Made by a program: the position numbers and the translations under genes. Shown here in pieces: positions 24,096-33,255 of a stretch of 64,000 nucleotides of DNA (position 1 is its first letter; each line of letters opens with the position of its first letter). The stretch is taken from positions 36,710 through 100,709 of the forward strand of contig CAZLHO010000004.1 of assembly GCA_964559455.1 (NCBI GenBank), in the 5' to 3' direction. The notes under the pieces are model-generated. The model was not told where the DNA came from. It did no database searches and saw only the letters and a program-made list of their open reading frames with translations. Source of the DNA: CAZLHO01 sp964559455. GTDB taxonomy: Bacteria > Krumholzibacteriota > Krumholzibacteriia > LZORAL124-64-63.

Positions 24096-26582
24096 TCAGA
24101 AGGTGTAGTCGAGCTGGAAGCGGAACGTGGTCCAGTCCTTGGGCGCGTAGCTGCTCTCCGGCTCGGGGCCGGAGGGATCGCCGTAGCGCCGCACGTCGAT
24201 GTAGGTCAGCGGGAGGTTGTGGTCCCGCACGATCTTGAGCTGGACGAGCAGCCGGTCCGAGACGCGGCTCTCGATCTTGGCCCAGTTGCGGAACCCCCGC
24301 CCGTCGACGACCACGAACTCGTTGCCCTCGAAGTTCCAGAGGAAGCCGTCGTAGACCTCGCTGCTCAGGTGCAGCCGGATGAACGGCGTGAAGTGGTGCT
24401 CGTAGCTGGCCTGGAAGGCGTGGGCCGGAATGCCCGCGGTGCCCAGGCCGCTGTCGCCGACGCCGGCGTCGGGCGTCCCGCTCAGACGCTGCCGGGCGGG
24501 GAACCAGACGTTGCTGGTCATGTACATGAAGCGCAGCCGGTTGTAGTTGGACAGCATGGCGTGCAGCTCGTAGCGGGTCTCCCAGGAGCGGAACCAGCGC
24601 ACGTCGTTGCGGTCGTCCTCGGAGCGGCTGCTGTAACGGTGGCGCACCCGCAGCCGCAGGTTGAAGAGCGGCTGGTACTCGCCCTTCACCGTGTAGCGCT
24701 GCATGTCGGTGCCGTCGGACTTGCGCTCCCACTGGTCGTATTCGAGCCCGGAGAGGATCAGGTTCCTGCTGATCCGGTAACGGGTCTGCAGGAAGATCCC
24801 CTTCTCGGGCTTGGGCTGCGGGTCGTTCAGCGAGACCCAGGAGTAGAAGGGGTCCTCCATGCGGTAGGGCGCGTCCAGCAGGGTCTGCTCGTAGCGGTTG
24901 TCGTTGGCGAAGGCCCGGTTGTAGGGGTTGTCGTACCCCAGGTCGTAGTCCCGGTAGATCGCCAGCAGATGCAGGTCGTCCCACTGGGCGAAGCCGTTCA
25001 GGACCAGCGCGTCCTTGTTGTCGCCGTGGAAGAGGTCCGAGCGCGGGTCCTGCAGGACGCCGTACTCGCCCTGGATGGCGACGTTGTCGAAGACGGTCTG
25101 GAACTCGGCGCCGTAGACGTCGCGGAAGCGGTGGTCGGTGCGTTCGCCGGTCACCGGGTCGATCTCGACGCTGTCGTAGCCCTCGAGGATCTCGCTGTCG
25201 CGGCCCTCGAGGCGCTCCAGCTCCTGCACCAGCGTGGACGGCGCGGGCGAGAAGGCCCGGTCGTAGTCGGCGTGGTAGCCGGTGATGCCCACGTAGGTGG
25301 CGGTGCCGAGCATGAGCTTCAGGTTGCCGCCCCACATCCGCTCGCTGAAGGCGTTGCGGGCCAGGCCGGTGGGCGCCCCGGACGCGGTCAGGCGGGCGTC
25401 CAGGAAGTCGTCGGTCAGCCGCGGCTCCATGGTCACGTAGCGGTTCACTGTGCCGTCGGGATTCAGGATGCCGTCCTTCCGCCCCCAGGAGCGGAAGAAG
25501 GTGCCGTGCACCCGGCCCACGCGGCCCTCGGCGGCCATGCCGGTCAATGCGTACTCGTGGCTGCGGCTGAGGTCGCCGCGCACCCCCTGCGGCCGCTTGT
25601 TGAAGCCGAAGCCGGTCTTGCGGTACAGGAAGTAGTCCGTGTTGTCCATGATCAGTCCCTGGCCGAAGCCGACCCGGAAATTGCCGAAGATCATGCGCTT
25701 GAGATGGAAGGGACCCAGATCCCGGTTGCCCATCCCGAAGTAGGCCTTGGTGGTTTCGTGCCAGCTCTCCTCGCCCAGGTTGCGGTGCGTCAGCACCCCG
25801 GCCCCCATGTCGTTGGAAAGGTCCAGGGTGAGCTTGTGGGTCAGGTTCGGGTCGCCCAGCTGGAGCTGCTGGCGGATCTCACGGGTCTCGTCGGCCACGA
25901 TCTCCGTGTCGTCCAGCATGTACGGGGTGTCGTAGTAGCGTACCTGGTAGTTGCCGTGCACGCGGTCCACGGCCCCCTCGGTCCGCTCCTCCTCGGAATA
26001 GACGACGAAGTCGCGGATGTTGCGGAAAGAGAAGTAGCGCAGCCCGTCGCTGCGGCGCAGCTGCCGGGCGTCCTCGAAGGCCCCCAGCCGGCTCCGGGCG
26101 CGCAGGATGTTCTGGGCGTCCACCGGCGAGACGTTCTGGAAGGACTGCAGGTCGAAGACGTCCAGCTCGTTGACGTTGACCGGATCGCGCAGCATGTCCA
26201 GGTACTCGTCCACGAGGCCCTCGCTGGCGCCCTCCTGGCCGAGGTAGCGGGTGACCTGCCGGTAGCTGGCGGTCAGCCGGGCGATCGAGGCGTCCACGGG
26301 ATCGGGAGGCATGGTCGCGACCAGGGGCTTCAGGGCCTCCAGGTGCTCGGCGGTCATGCCCGGCACGTCCATCAGGTCGTAGACGTTGCTGAAATAGCGC
26401 ACGTAGTCGCGGTGGTCGACGATGGCCCGCGCCAGTTCGGCGGGGATCGGCAGCGCCTGCACCTGCTCCAGGTCGGCCCGGTTCAGGTCCAGGGGCGGCG
26501 CGCCCGCCGTCGGCGCCCCCGCTGCGGGCAGGGCCCCCAGCAGCAGGCCGGCGGCCAGCAGGATGATCGAGATCAGTTTCAC
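24096..26582 (-). CDS. outer-membrane beta-barrel with ComEA-like helix-hairpin-helix domains
   Basis: 828 aa: signal peptide (1-22); two helix-hairpin-helix modules at about 30-85 (LDLNRADLEQVQALP, then VYDLMDVPGMTAEHLEAL) and 130-195 (NVNELDVFDLQSFQNVSP and FEDARQLRRSDGLRYF); then ~600 residues of amphipathic beta-strands ending FRFQLDYTF, with a terminal aromatic signal. Helix-hairpin-helix pairs of this ComEA type bind DNA without sequence specificity, although on exported proteins they may also bind proteins. The ATG overlaps the stop of the PorV-like gene as ATGA. Similar architectures exist in Bacteroidota but their function is not established to my knowledge. Confidence 0.8.
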   Translation of the reverse strand: MKLISIILLAAGLLLGALPAAGAPTAGAPPLDLNRADLEQVQALPIPAELARAIVDHRDYVRYFSNVYDLMDVPGMTAEHLEALKPLVATMPPDPVDASIARLTASYRQVTRYLGQEGASEGLVDEYLDMLRDPVNVNELDVFDLQSFQNVSPVDAQNILRARSRLGAFEDARQLRRSDGLRYFSFRNIRDFVVYSEEERTEGAVDRVHGNYQVRYYDTPYMLDDTEIVADETREIRQQLQLGDPNLTHKLTLDLSNDMGAGVLTHRNLGEESWHETTKAYFGMGNRDLGPFHLKRMIFGNFRVGFGQGLIMDNTDYFLYRKTGFGFNKRPQGVRGDLSRSHEYALTGMAAEGRVGRVHGTFFRSWGRKDGILNPDGTVNRYVTMEPRLTDDFLDARLTASGAPTGLARNAFSERMWGGNLKLMLGTATYVGITGYHADYDRAFSPAPSTLVQELERLEGRDSEILEGYDSVEIDPVTGERTDHRFRDVYGAEFQTVFDNVAIQGEYGVLQDPRSDLFHGDNKDALVLNGFAQWDDLHLLAIYRDYDLGYDNPYNRAFANDNRYEQTLLDAPYRMEDPFYSWVSLNDPQPKPEKGIFLQTRYRISRNLILSGLEYDQWERKSDGTDMQRYTVKGEYQPLFNLRLRVRHRYSSRSEDDRNDVRWFRSWETRYELHAMLSNYNRLRFMYMTSNVWFPARQRLSGTPDAGVGDSGLGTAGIPAHAFQASYEHHFTPFIRLHLSSEVYDGFLWNFEGNEFVVVDGRGFRNWAKIESRVSDRLLVQLKIVRDHNLPLTYIDVRRYGDPSGPEPESSYAPKDWTTFRFQLDYTF

Positions 26583-27490
26583 GGCGCCTCACCGCCCCAG
26601 GCGAAGGTCAGGCCGAACTGGTGGCTGGAATCGAGCGTCCCGCCGCCGGTCGAGAAACCGTAGTTGACGGCCATGCCTTGCAGTTGGTAGCCGAAGCCGG
26701 CGGTCAGCTTGTGCGGATTGGTCAGCACGCCGGCCCGCAGCGACAGCGCCTCGAGGGCGATGAACTCCACGCCGCCGTGATACTGCAGCTCGCCGTGGAG
26801 CGGGTTCTCGAACTCGAAGGTCGTGGTCACGCCGTCGTAGGGAGTGTAGCTGATGCCGCCGTGCAGGCGCTGCCCCAGCTCCTCCTGGTCGATGCCGATC
26901 TGCTGGTTGTTCAGGTTCTTGACCAGGACCCCGAGCCGGGTGCGGCTGTGCAGGGTGACCAGCAGGCCGATGTCGACGCCCACGGCCCAGTCGTCGCCCG
27001 GATCCAGGTTGCCGGTGCCCTCGCCGTCGCCGCCCACGGTCTCGCCGAACTCCAGGTGATGGAAGTTCAGGGACGAGCCGAAGCGCACCGCCGAGTGCAG
27101 GTCCTCGTAGACGAGGATCCCGTGCGACAGGGTGAAGGTCGTCTCGGTCTGCAGGTCGGCGCCCTCGTACTCGACGGCGAAGCGGCGCAGGCCGAAGCCC
27201 AGCGCTCCCAGCCGCGGCGCCATGGGCACGGCGGCGCCGAAGTAGTAGAGGTCCGCGAAATCGAGACCGTAGGGCCGCAGGTAGCTGCTGCCCACCTGCG
27301 GGCTGGCGGCCAGGGCCAGGCCCGCGGGGTTGAAATAGGGGGCGAAGGCGTCGTCGGCCACCGCCACGCCGGCGTCGCCCATCGCGCGGGCGCGCGGGCT
27401 GACGTCGACGTTCTCGAAGGCCGCCAGGGCGGGCAGGGCGGAGAGGCCGAGCGCCGTCGCGGCGAGGAAAAGGATCAGCTTCCGTTTCAT
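26579..27490 (-). CDS. PorV/UPF0164-like outer-membrane protein
   Basis: 303 aa, signal peptide (1-23, ending ALA). The mature N-terminus FENVDVSPRARAMGDAGVAV, followed by YFNPAGLA, is the hallmark of PorV/PorQ/UPF0164 barrels (R-A-x-G-x-A-G and N-P-A-G). It ends in a barrel strand, HQFGLTFAWGGEAP. In type IX secretion PorV shuttles cargo to the attachment machinery; many FCB genomes carry several paralogs with no known secretion role. ATG at 27490 chosen (GAGAGGTGG upstream) rather than the GTG at 27508. 14 nt after the lamin-tail gene. Confidence 0.82.
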   Translation of the reverse strand: MKRKLILFLAATALGLSALPALAAFENVDVSPRARAMGDAGVAVADDAFAPYFNPAGLALAASPQVGSSYLRPYGLDFADLYYFGAAVPMAPRLGALGFGLRRFAVEYEGADLQTETTFTLSHGILVYEDLHSAVRFGSSLNFHHLEFGETVGGDGEGTGNLDPGDDWAVGVDIGLLVTLHSRTRLGVLVKNLNNQQIGIDQEELGQRLHGGISYTPYDGVTTTFEFENPLHGELQYHGGVEFIALEALSLRAGVLTNPHKLTAGFGYQLQGMAVNYGFSTGGGTLDSSHQFGLTFAWGGEAP

Positions 27491-27504
27491 GTCGTCCACC
27501 TCTC

Positions 27505-29883
27505 TCACTTGCTCAGCCGGGTTGCGACGACCGCGGGCGCGGTCAGGCTCTCCTCGTCACCGTCGGTCCTGTTCCGCACGGCCATGTGCACGATGTACAT
27601 GCCTGCGGGCACCAGTTCGAATTCGTCGTCGCGTCCGTCCCAGACGCGGCGGGTGAACTGGCCGGGGATGATCGAGGCGAAGCCGTCGAAGCGGCTGTCG
27701 TAGAGGGTGCGGACGACCCGCCCCTCGAGATCCAGGATGCGCAGCTTGGTTTCCGAGTTGGGCATCGTCACGAAATCGATCGGGAAGATCTCGCCCAGCG
27801 AGGGCAGGAAGGTCAGCGGGGGCACGACCAGTTCGGCCATGCTGTCGCCCTCGTAGCCGGGGATGTTCGGCGACGCCGGGTCGTAGGGCATCAGCGCGAA
27901 GGTGACGGCCAGGTTCTCGCTGAGTTCGTCCTGCCCGTCGGGTCCGTTGCCGCCGGTGGCCGTCTCGTTGCCCGCCTCCGGCAGCACGCGCCGGTAGGCG
28001 TCGCCGAAGGCCGCCTCGCCGACGAAGGGATGCTGCGACGCGACGGGTGTGTCGTTCTGGTAGGCCGTGGGCGTGCTGTCCGCGTCCGGGCCGTCCATGC
28101 TGACGTTGTTGCGCGCGTAGCTGTGGCTGCCGCTGGCGCCCCACATGAAGACGTCGATGTCCGTGACGAGGTCGGTCTCGCCGTCCCAGTAGTAGAGGAT
28201 GATGACCTCGGCGCCGTTGGTCAGGGACGGGGTGTTGGGCGCGGCGACGGTGCCGACGATGCTGCCCGGGAAGACCTCGAGCATGTCGGGCACGTTGTCC
28301 GGGGCGCCGCCGTCCTCGTAGAGTTCGAAGGTCGGCGTGAAGGCGAAGTTGGCCGCGAAGCCCTCGCTGCCGCCGATGCTGACGGTGATCGTGTCGCCGG
28401 CGCCGATGGTCGCCTCGGGGAAGCGCGAGTGGAAGTCGGCGAAGGCGCCGCCGCCGATCGTGGTCTGGCCCGGGTTGCCCTCGACGATGCGCCAGTAGAA
28501 CTGGCTGCCGGGAGCGTAGATGCCGTCGGTCAGGTAGTAGTTCCCCAGCTCCACGTCGAAGTCGTTGGGGTTGGCGATCTCGACGAACTCCTGGGCCGAA
28601 CCCACCGTGGCGACCTCGGTGAAGAGCAGCGCCGCCGGACCATCGCCGGGCTGAGGCGCGTCGCTGACGGTGTAGGTCTCGAAGTAGGCGGGCGCCGCGG
28701 AAGGCCAGACGGCGCTGCCGCCGGCGGTCGCCTCGACGTACCAGTCCACCACGGTGTCCGTGGGCTGTCCCGGCAGGACCGCCGACCAGACCCCGCCGGC
28801 GTCGGCGCAGGCCACGTCGATCCAGGATCCGCCGTCGGCGCGGTACCAGGCCGTGACCGCGGTCACGGCGTCGAAGGCGACGACCTCGGTGCTCACGGTG
28901 ACCGTGGCGTCGGCGTAGGGCGAGGCGGGCGCGGCCGACACGTCGAGCAGGAAGGGCGCCGGGTCGACGAGCGCAGGTCCCGTCAGGGCCGGGTCCTGGG
29001 CGTTGTCGGACATGAACCAGGTGGCCGTCAGGGGCTCGCTGGTCTCGTCGTGGCCGGTCAGCCCGTTGCCGCCGAGGGCGACCTCGGCCCCCTCGTCGAA
29101 GGTGGTCCGCATATAGGAATCGGTGAAGGACATCCCCGCGGTCAGCAGCGGGACCTGGAGGTTGATCCCGGTGTCGGCGGCGTAGGCCGTGGTCTCGTCG
29201 CCGGCGTCCGGGCCGTCGACGGCGACGCCGGTCTTGTCGACCCTCACGGAGGTGACCGTGCCCCACAGCAGGTAGTCCAGGTCCTGGACCAGATCGGTCT
29301 CCCCGTCCCAGGTGTAGAGCACCAGGCTCTCGCCCGTGTCGGAGAGCCAGCCGGCCGTGCTCACGACGTTGGTGTTGGCGCTGCCCAGACCCTTGGCGAT
29401 GCTGCCCGGGAAGACCTCGACCAGTTCGGGAACGGAGTCGGGAGCGATCCCGTCCTCGAAGAGCTCGAAGTCGGGCAGCCGGCCGTAGGCCGTCTGGTAG
29501 TTGGCGCTGCCGCCGAGCGCGATCACGATCGTGTCGCCGGCCGCCAGGCTGGCGCCGTCGGGGAAGCGGGCGTTGAAGTCGCCGCCGATGCCGCCACCGC
29601 CCGACCCGTCCTGGAGCACCAGGTCGTAGTAGTAGGTCGGCGGGCTGTTGTAGATGGCGTCGGTGAGATAGACCTGCGAGAGGTCCACGGCCAGCGCGGT
29701 CGGATTGGCGATCTCCACGAATTCGACGCCGAGGCTGGGCACGCCCGGCCTCTCGTGGATGACCACCTCGGTCAGGACGAGGTGGTCGGCGTCGGCCGCC
29801 GCCGCGGGAACCGTCGCCAGGCAACAGGCCAGCAACGCCAGGGCCGTCGCGAGCATGCGCGGGCGGGAACTGTTCTCGGTCAT
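27505..29883 (-). CDS. secreted protein with two lamin-tail domains and a FlgD-like C-terminus
   Basis: 792 aa. Signal peptide (1-30). Two lamin-tail-like repeats at ~34-240 and ~420-610, each beginning LxxTEV and containing EFVEIANP, LTDxIY, the (F)xxRFPx...GDTI strand, and a later VEVFPGSI / LEVFPGSI; the two share this order closely. Between them is an Ig-like segment (~310-405). The end (~680-785) is FlgD-like: KLRILDLEGRVVRTLYDSR, then RRVWDGRDDEFELVPAGMYI, a module used in FCB bacteria for surface-protein anchoring or sorting. First gene of the outer-membrane operon; its role may be adhesion or as a scaffold. Confidence 0.85.
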   Translation of the reverse strand: MTENSSRPRMLATALALLACCLATVPAAAADADHLVLTEVVIHERPGVPSLGVEFVEIANPTALAVDLSQVYLTDAIYNSPPTYYYDLVLQDGSGGGGIGGDFNARFPDGASLAAGDTIVIALGGSANYQTAYGRLPDFELFEDGIAPDSVPELVEVFPGSIAKGLGSANTNVVSTAGWLSDTGESLVLYTWDGETDLVQDLDYLLWGTVTSVRVDKTGVAVDGPDAGDETTAYAADTGINLQVPLLTAGMSFTDSYMRTTFDEGAEVALGGNGLTGHDETSEPLTATWFMSDNAQDPALTGPALVDPAPFLLDVSAAPASPYADATVTVSTEVVAFDAVTAVTAWYRADGGSWIDVACADAGGVWSAVLPGQPTDTVVDWYVEATAGGSAVWPSAAPAYFETYTVSDAPQPGDGPAALLFTEVATVGSAQEFVEIANPNDFDVELGNYYLTDGIYAPGSQFYWRIVEGNPGQTTIGGGAFADFHSRFPEATIGAGDTITVSIGGSEGFAANFAFTPTFELYEDGGAPDNVPDMLEVFPGSIVGTVAAPNTPSLTNGAEVIILYYWDGETDLVTDIDVFMWGASGSHSYARNNVSMDGPDADSTPTAYQNDTPVASQHPFVGEAAFGDAYRRVLPEAGNETATGGNGPDGQDELSENLAVTFALMPYDPASPNIPGYEGDSMAELVVPPLTFLPSLGEIFPIDFVTMPNSETKLRILDLEGRVVRTLYDSRFDGFASIIPGQFTRRVWDGRDDEFELVPAGMYIVHMAVRNRTDGDEESLTAPAVVATRLSK

Positions 29884-29959
29884 CTGCCTCGCTCCCTTCA
29901 GGAGGGTGTTGGGCTATGTACGGGCTGATAGCAGTTGTGGGCCCGAATCGGGCCGCTTA

Positions 29960-29988
29960 CAATAACCGATGCAGACTCGGGGAAGCAA
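29960..29988 (-). promoter_or_regulatory. candidate promoter for the lamin-tail / barrel operon
   Basis: On the minus strand TTGCTT (29983-29988), a 17-nt spacer and TTATTG (29960-29965) lie ~77 nt upstream of the ATG at 29883, in a 128-bp locally AT-richer gap. Moderate match to the sigma-70 consensus. Confidence 0.3.
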
Positions 29989-30011
29989 GAAAGCAAATAT
30001 GCGGCAATCGG

Positions 30012-30467
30012 CTAGCCGAAAGAGGATGTCCGGAAGACGGCGAGCATGGCCTCGGAGTCGGCGGCTGCCCTCAGCGCACCCAGAATCCGATCCTCCTTGA
30101 GCAGGCGGGCCATTCCGGCCAGGATCCGGAGCATGCCCCGGGGGTCGTCGACCGGTCCGGCGATCAGGAAGACCAGATCCACGGGACCCTCCCCCCCCGC
30201 GGTCGGCACGGGGGCGCCCAGGGTCGCCACGGCCACGCCCAGGCGCTCGGCCTGCCTGGTCCGGGCGTGGGGAATGACGAGGCCGCCGCCGACGGCGGTG
30301 GGCGCCTCGCGCTCCCGCCGCAGGATTTCCGCGGCGAAGGCCTCGGCGTCCCGGACGACGCCGTCGGCCGCAAGCGCCCCGGCGAGGCGGCGGACGGCCT
30401 CCTCCAAATCGCGGCATTCCAGGTGCGGCAGCAGGCACGAGGTCTTGATGATGCTCCGAAAAGTCAT
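30012..30467 (-). CDS. PTS EIIA-Ntr-like protein (second copy)
   Basis: EIIA type-2 domain of 151 aa, the second in the window (the first is at 17329-17796). The phosphorylatable His is in GGLVIPHARTR; the LVFLIAGP strand follows. Start chosen as the ATG at 30467 (MTFRSIIK); an in-frame TTG at 30488 is possible. No PTS permease nearby. Likely a regulator; its phosphodonor (EI/HPr) is not in the window. Confidence 0.8.
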   Translation of the reverse strand: MTFRSIIKTSCLLPHLECRDLEEAVRRLAGALAADGVVRDAEAFAAEILRREREAPTAVGGGLVIPHARTRQAERLGVAVATLGAPVPTAGGEGPVDLVFLIAGPVDDPRGMLRILAGMARLLKEDRILGALRAAADSEAMLAVFRTSSFG

Positions 30468-30529
30468 GCCTCCCAGATTAGGCAGCAACCGCGATCCTGT
30501 CCAGACGCAGTCCCCCCGGAGGCGAGAAC

Positions 30530-32050
30530 TTGGCGCGTGATCCCTTCGCCCCGCTCAACCGGAAGCGGCGTCTGGCGGCCCTGCTCGACGGCGCGGCCGC
30601 CCGCTTGCGGCGTCCGGCCTCCTTGCGTCCGGTCGCCCTGCGAAAGGACGGTCCGCCGAACCTGCTCATCCTCGCCGTGGACACCCTGCGCCGGGATCAC
30701 GTCGGCGCGGTCGGCGGCGGGGCCGCCGCCACTCCCCGCCTGGACGCCCTGGCCCGCGGCGGCGTGACCTTCGACGATGTCCTGGCCCCCGCCCCCTGGA
30801 CCCTGCCCTCGTTCACCAGTTCCCTGACCGGGGTGATGGCCACCCGGCACGGCGCGGCCATGGGCGGCGGCGGCGTGCGCAACATGAACGACGCGCCGCC
30901 GGGCGGGCTGCGCGCCGGGACCCCCACCCTGCCGGGCCACCTGGCCGCCCGCGGCTACGACACCGCCGCCTTCTTCGCCAACCCCTTCGTCCGCTTCGGC
31001 CTGGCCGAGAGCTTCGGCGAGGCCCGCTACCTCAACTGGCAGGCCCGGGACCTGGCCCGTCCCGTGCTGGACTGGATCCGCCGCCGCGCCGACCGGCCCT
31101 TCTTCTGCTTCGCGCTGTTCAACGACCCCCACGAGCCGACGGTCCCGCCCCCCGAGGACCTGACGCCCCGGCTGACCGACGCCCCCGACGCGGTGCGGCG
31201 GCTGAGCGACGCGCAGTGGCGGGCCCTGTCCCGCTGGGGTGACGAGATCATCGGTCCCGCCCGGCTGGGCTTGGCCGCGCCGCCCCTGGACGCCGACCAG
31301 CGAACGGCCCTGGAGGCCAAGCGCCGGCTCTACGCTGGCGCCGTCGGGCACGTCGACCGGATCCTGGGGGAAATCTGCGGGAAGCTGGACACCTGGGGCC
31401 TGGCCGGGAACACCGTGGTCTGCGTCTACTCGGACCACGGCGAGGAATTCCTGGAGCACGCCGCCGACGCCCGCGACCGGAACCACGACCCGCGCGACCT
31501 GCGCGGCGTGGGCCACGGCCACACCCTCTTCCAGGAGCTGCTGCACGTGCCCTGGCTGGCCTGGGGACCCGGCGTGCCCGAAGGCGTGCGCGTGACCCGC
31601 CCCGTGTCGCTGTGCGACGTGGCCCCGACCCTCTGCGGTTGGCTCGGCGTCGACCCCTTCCCCCTGCCCGCCGGCGTTCTCGAAGGACTGGGCGGCCGGG
31701 CGCAGGTCCTGGACGCCGACGGCGACCAGGCGGTCGACGGGCGCCGCATCCTGCTGGCCGAGGACATCGCCTACGGGCCCGACCTCGTCGCGGTCCGCCG
31801 CGGCCCCTGGAAGCTGATCGCCCGGCGCGCCGGCGAGCCGCTGGCCCTCTACGACCTCGAAACGGACCCCGCCGAACTGCGCGACCGCCGCGCGGACGCG
31901 CCGGGCATCCTGGCCGAACTCGCGGAGACGTTGGCGGCCTGGCGGGAAACGACCGCCCGGGGCGCAGACGGCGGCGGCCCCGCGGGCGAATGGGAGGATG
32001 TCGAGGAGCGGGTCCGGCGCCAGCTCCGGGAGCTGGGCTACGACCAGTGA
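30530..32050 (+). CDS. sulfatase-fold hydrolase with Thr at the nucleophile position
   Basis: Alkaline-phosphatase superfamily protein, 506 aa. Metal ligands: LAVDTLRRDH (Asp pair) and YSDHGEE (Asp-His); the catalytic loop is PAPWTLPSFTSSLTG. True sulfatases have Cys or Ser at the site that becomes formylglycine (C/S-x-P-x-R); here it is Thr in W-T-L-P-S, with no Arg. A Thr nucleophile fits phosphodiesterase or phosphoethanolamine-type chemistry better than sulfate hydrolysis. No signal peptide; the N-terminus is basic. Start: TTG at 30530, 7 nt after GGAGG (30518-30522). Divergent from the EIIA gene. Confidence 0.82.
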   Translation: MARDPFAPLNRKRRLAALLDGAAARLRRPASLRPVALRKDGPPNLLILAVDTLRRDHVGAVGGGAAATPRLDALARGGVTFDDVLAPAPWTLPSFTSSLTGVMATRHGAAMGGGGVRNMNDAPPGGLRAGTPTLPGHLAARGYDTAAFFANPFVRFGLAESFGEARYLNWQARDLARPVLDWIRRRADRPFFCFALFNDPHEPTVPPPEDLTPRLTDAPDAVRRLSDAQWRALSRWGDEIIGPARLGLAAPPLDADQRTALEAKRRLYAGAVGHVDRILGEICGKLDTWGLAGNTVVCVYSDHGEEFLEHAADARDRNHDPRDLRGVGHGHTLFQELLHVPWLAWGPGVPEGVRVTRPVSLCDVAPTLCGWLGVDPFPLPAGVLEGLGGRAQVLDADGDQAVDGRRILLAEDIAYGPDLVAVRRGPWKLIARRAGEPLALYDLETDPAELRDRRADAPGILAELAETLAAWRETTARGADGGGPAGEWEDVEERVRRQLRELGYDQ

Positions 32051-32184
32051 CCCGGCCTTTCGATCTACGCAGCAGCCTCTCCCGGCCCGCCTCCCGGCCC
32101 GCCGCCGACTCCAGCCTCGCCTCGTAGCCCCCCGAAGCCGGCGATCAGATCCGCAGCCGGCCGAAGCGTGTCGGGAGCGAGGCG

Positions 32185-33255
32185 CTAGGCGCGGGGAGGC
32201 GCGGCATCGACGGCCGCGGCGGGGGCCGGATCGGTCAGCAGCTCTTGCATGGCGGCCAGCATGGCGTCCACCGTGATCGAGCGCCGGCACTCCAGGGCGC
32301 AGAGGTGCTTCAGACGGGTGTCGCAGGGCTGGTGGGGGCAGACTTCTTCGTAGAGGGCGCGGTAGGCGGGTCGATCGGCCCGGTGCAGGTCGGGATCGGT
32401 GGACTGGAAGAAGGTCAGCAGGCGGCGGGCGGTGGCCAGGCCGACGTGCATCGGGCCGGTGTCGGGCACCAGGACCAGGGCCGCAGCCGCGAAGAGGGCG
32501 CCGAGCTCGGGCAGCTCCAGCGGCGGCAGCGGCGTCACCCCGGGCAACGCCGCCCAGGTCGCGGCCAGGGCCGGCTCGCGCCGGTCGGCCACCAGCAGCA
32601 CGCGCCGGTCCCCCAGTTCGCCGCCGGCGACCCGTCGCAGCAGATCGGTCTGGAAATCGTCGTCCCAGCGCTTCGAGACGTCGCCGGCCCCGATGCAGAC
32701 GACCAGATCCTCGGCCACCTCAGCCAGCCCCACGCCCGCCGCGGCCAGCTTGCGCTCCAGGCCGCCGACGGCGGACGCCGGCACCGGGAACTCCCAGCGG
32801 CGGCGGCAGGAAGTCGCGCCCAGCGGGGCCGCGATCGGCAGGTGGCGGTCGACCATGTGGGCGGCGGAGTCGGGCAGAGGCAGCGGGTCGGTCAGCAGCA
32901 GGCGGCCCAGGCGGCCCCGCGCCGGGCCGATGCGCCGGGACGCGCCGGTGCACCAGGCCAACAGCGGCGTGCGGGCGCCGTAGTAGAAGTCCAGGGTCAC
33001 GTCGTAGCGACGGCGACGCAGGCGCGCGTAGAAACGGAGCTGGTCGAGCACCCCCAGGCCGCGGCGATCGAAGACGTGCACGGCGTCGAAGAGGGGATTG
33101 ACCTGCAGGACGGGCGCGGTGACCGGGTCGCAGACCGCCTCGATCACGGCCTCGGGCCGCGCCTCGCGCAGGGCGCGCAGCACGGGCAGGCGCATCATCG
33201 TGTCGCCGATCAGACCGAGCAGGATGGCCAGGATGCGCGGCTCGCCGTCGCTCAC
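32185..33255 (-). CDS. glycosyltransferase family 9 (heptosyltransferase-like)
   Basis: 356 aa. N-terminal ILAILLGLIGDTMMRLPVLR (acceptor half) and C-terminal LVPDTGPMHVGLATARRLL (nucleotide-sugar half) identify family 9. Towards the end lies a Cys-containing segment CPHQPCDTRLKHLCALEC, four Cys in 18 residues, a known feature of many heptosyltransferases. GTG start at 33255 overlaps the O-antigen ligase stop as GTGA, with GGAGGAGG upstream. The operon is mrp - O-antigen ligase - this gene. Confidence 0.88.
   Translation of the reverse strand: MSDGEPRILAILLGLIGDTMMRLPVLRALREARPEAVIEAVCDPVTAPVLQVNPLFDAVHVFDRRGLGVLDQLRFYARLRRRRYDVTLDFYYGARTPLLAWCTGASRRIGPARGRLGRLLLTDPLPLPDSAAHMVDRHLPIAAPLGATSCRRRWEFPVPASAVGGLERKLAAAGVGLAEVAEDLVVCIGAGDVSKRWDDDFQTDLLRRVAGGELGDRRVLLVADRREPALAATWAALPGVTPLPPLELPELGALFAAAALVLVPDTGPMHVGLATARRLLTFFQSTDPDLHRADRPAYRALYEEVCPHQPCDTRLKHLCALECRRSITVDAMLAAMQELLTDPAPAAAVDAAPPRA

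Noticed and set aside
19777..26663. Very long plus-strand open frames (about 680-1050 codons) opposite the outer-membrane operon
   Set aside because: They run antisense to genes with clear domains, have Ala/Gly/Val/His/Asp-rich composition and no recognisable motifs or ribosome sites; high GC makes stop codons rare in the antisense frames.
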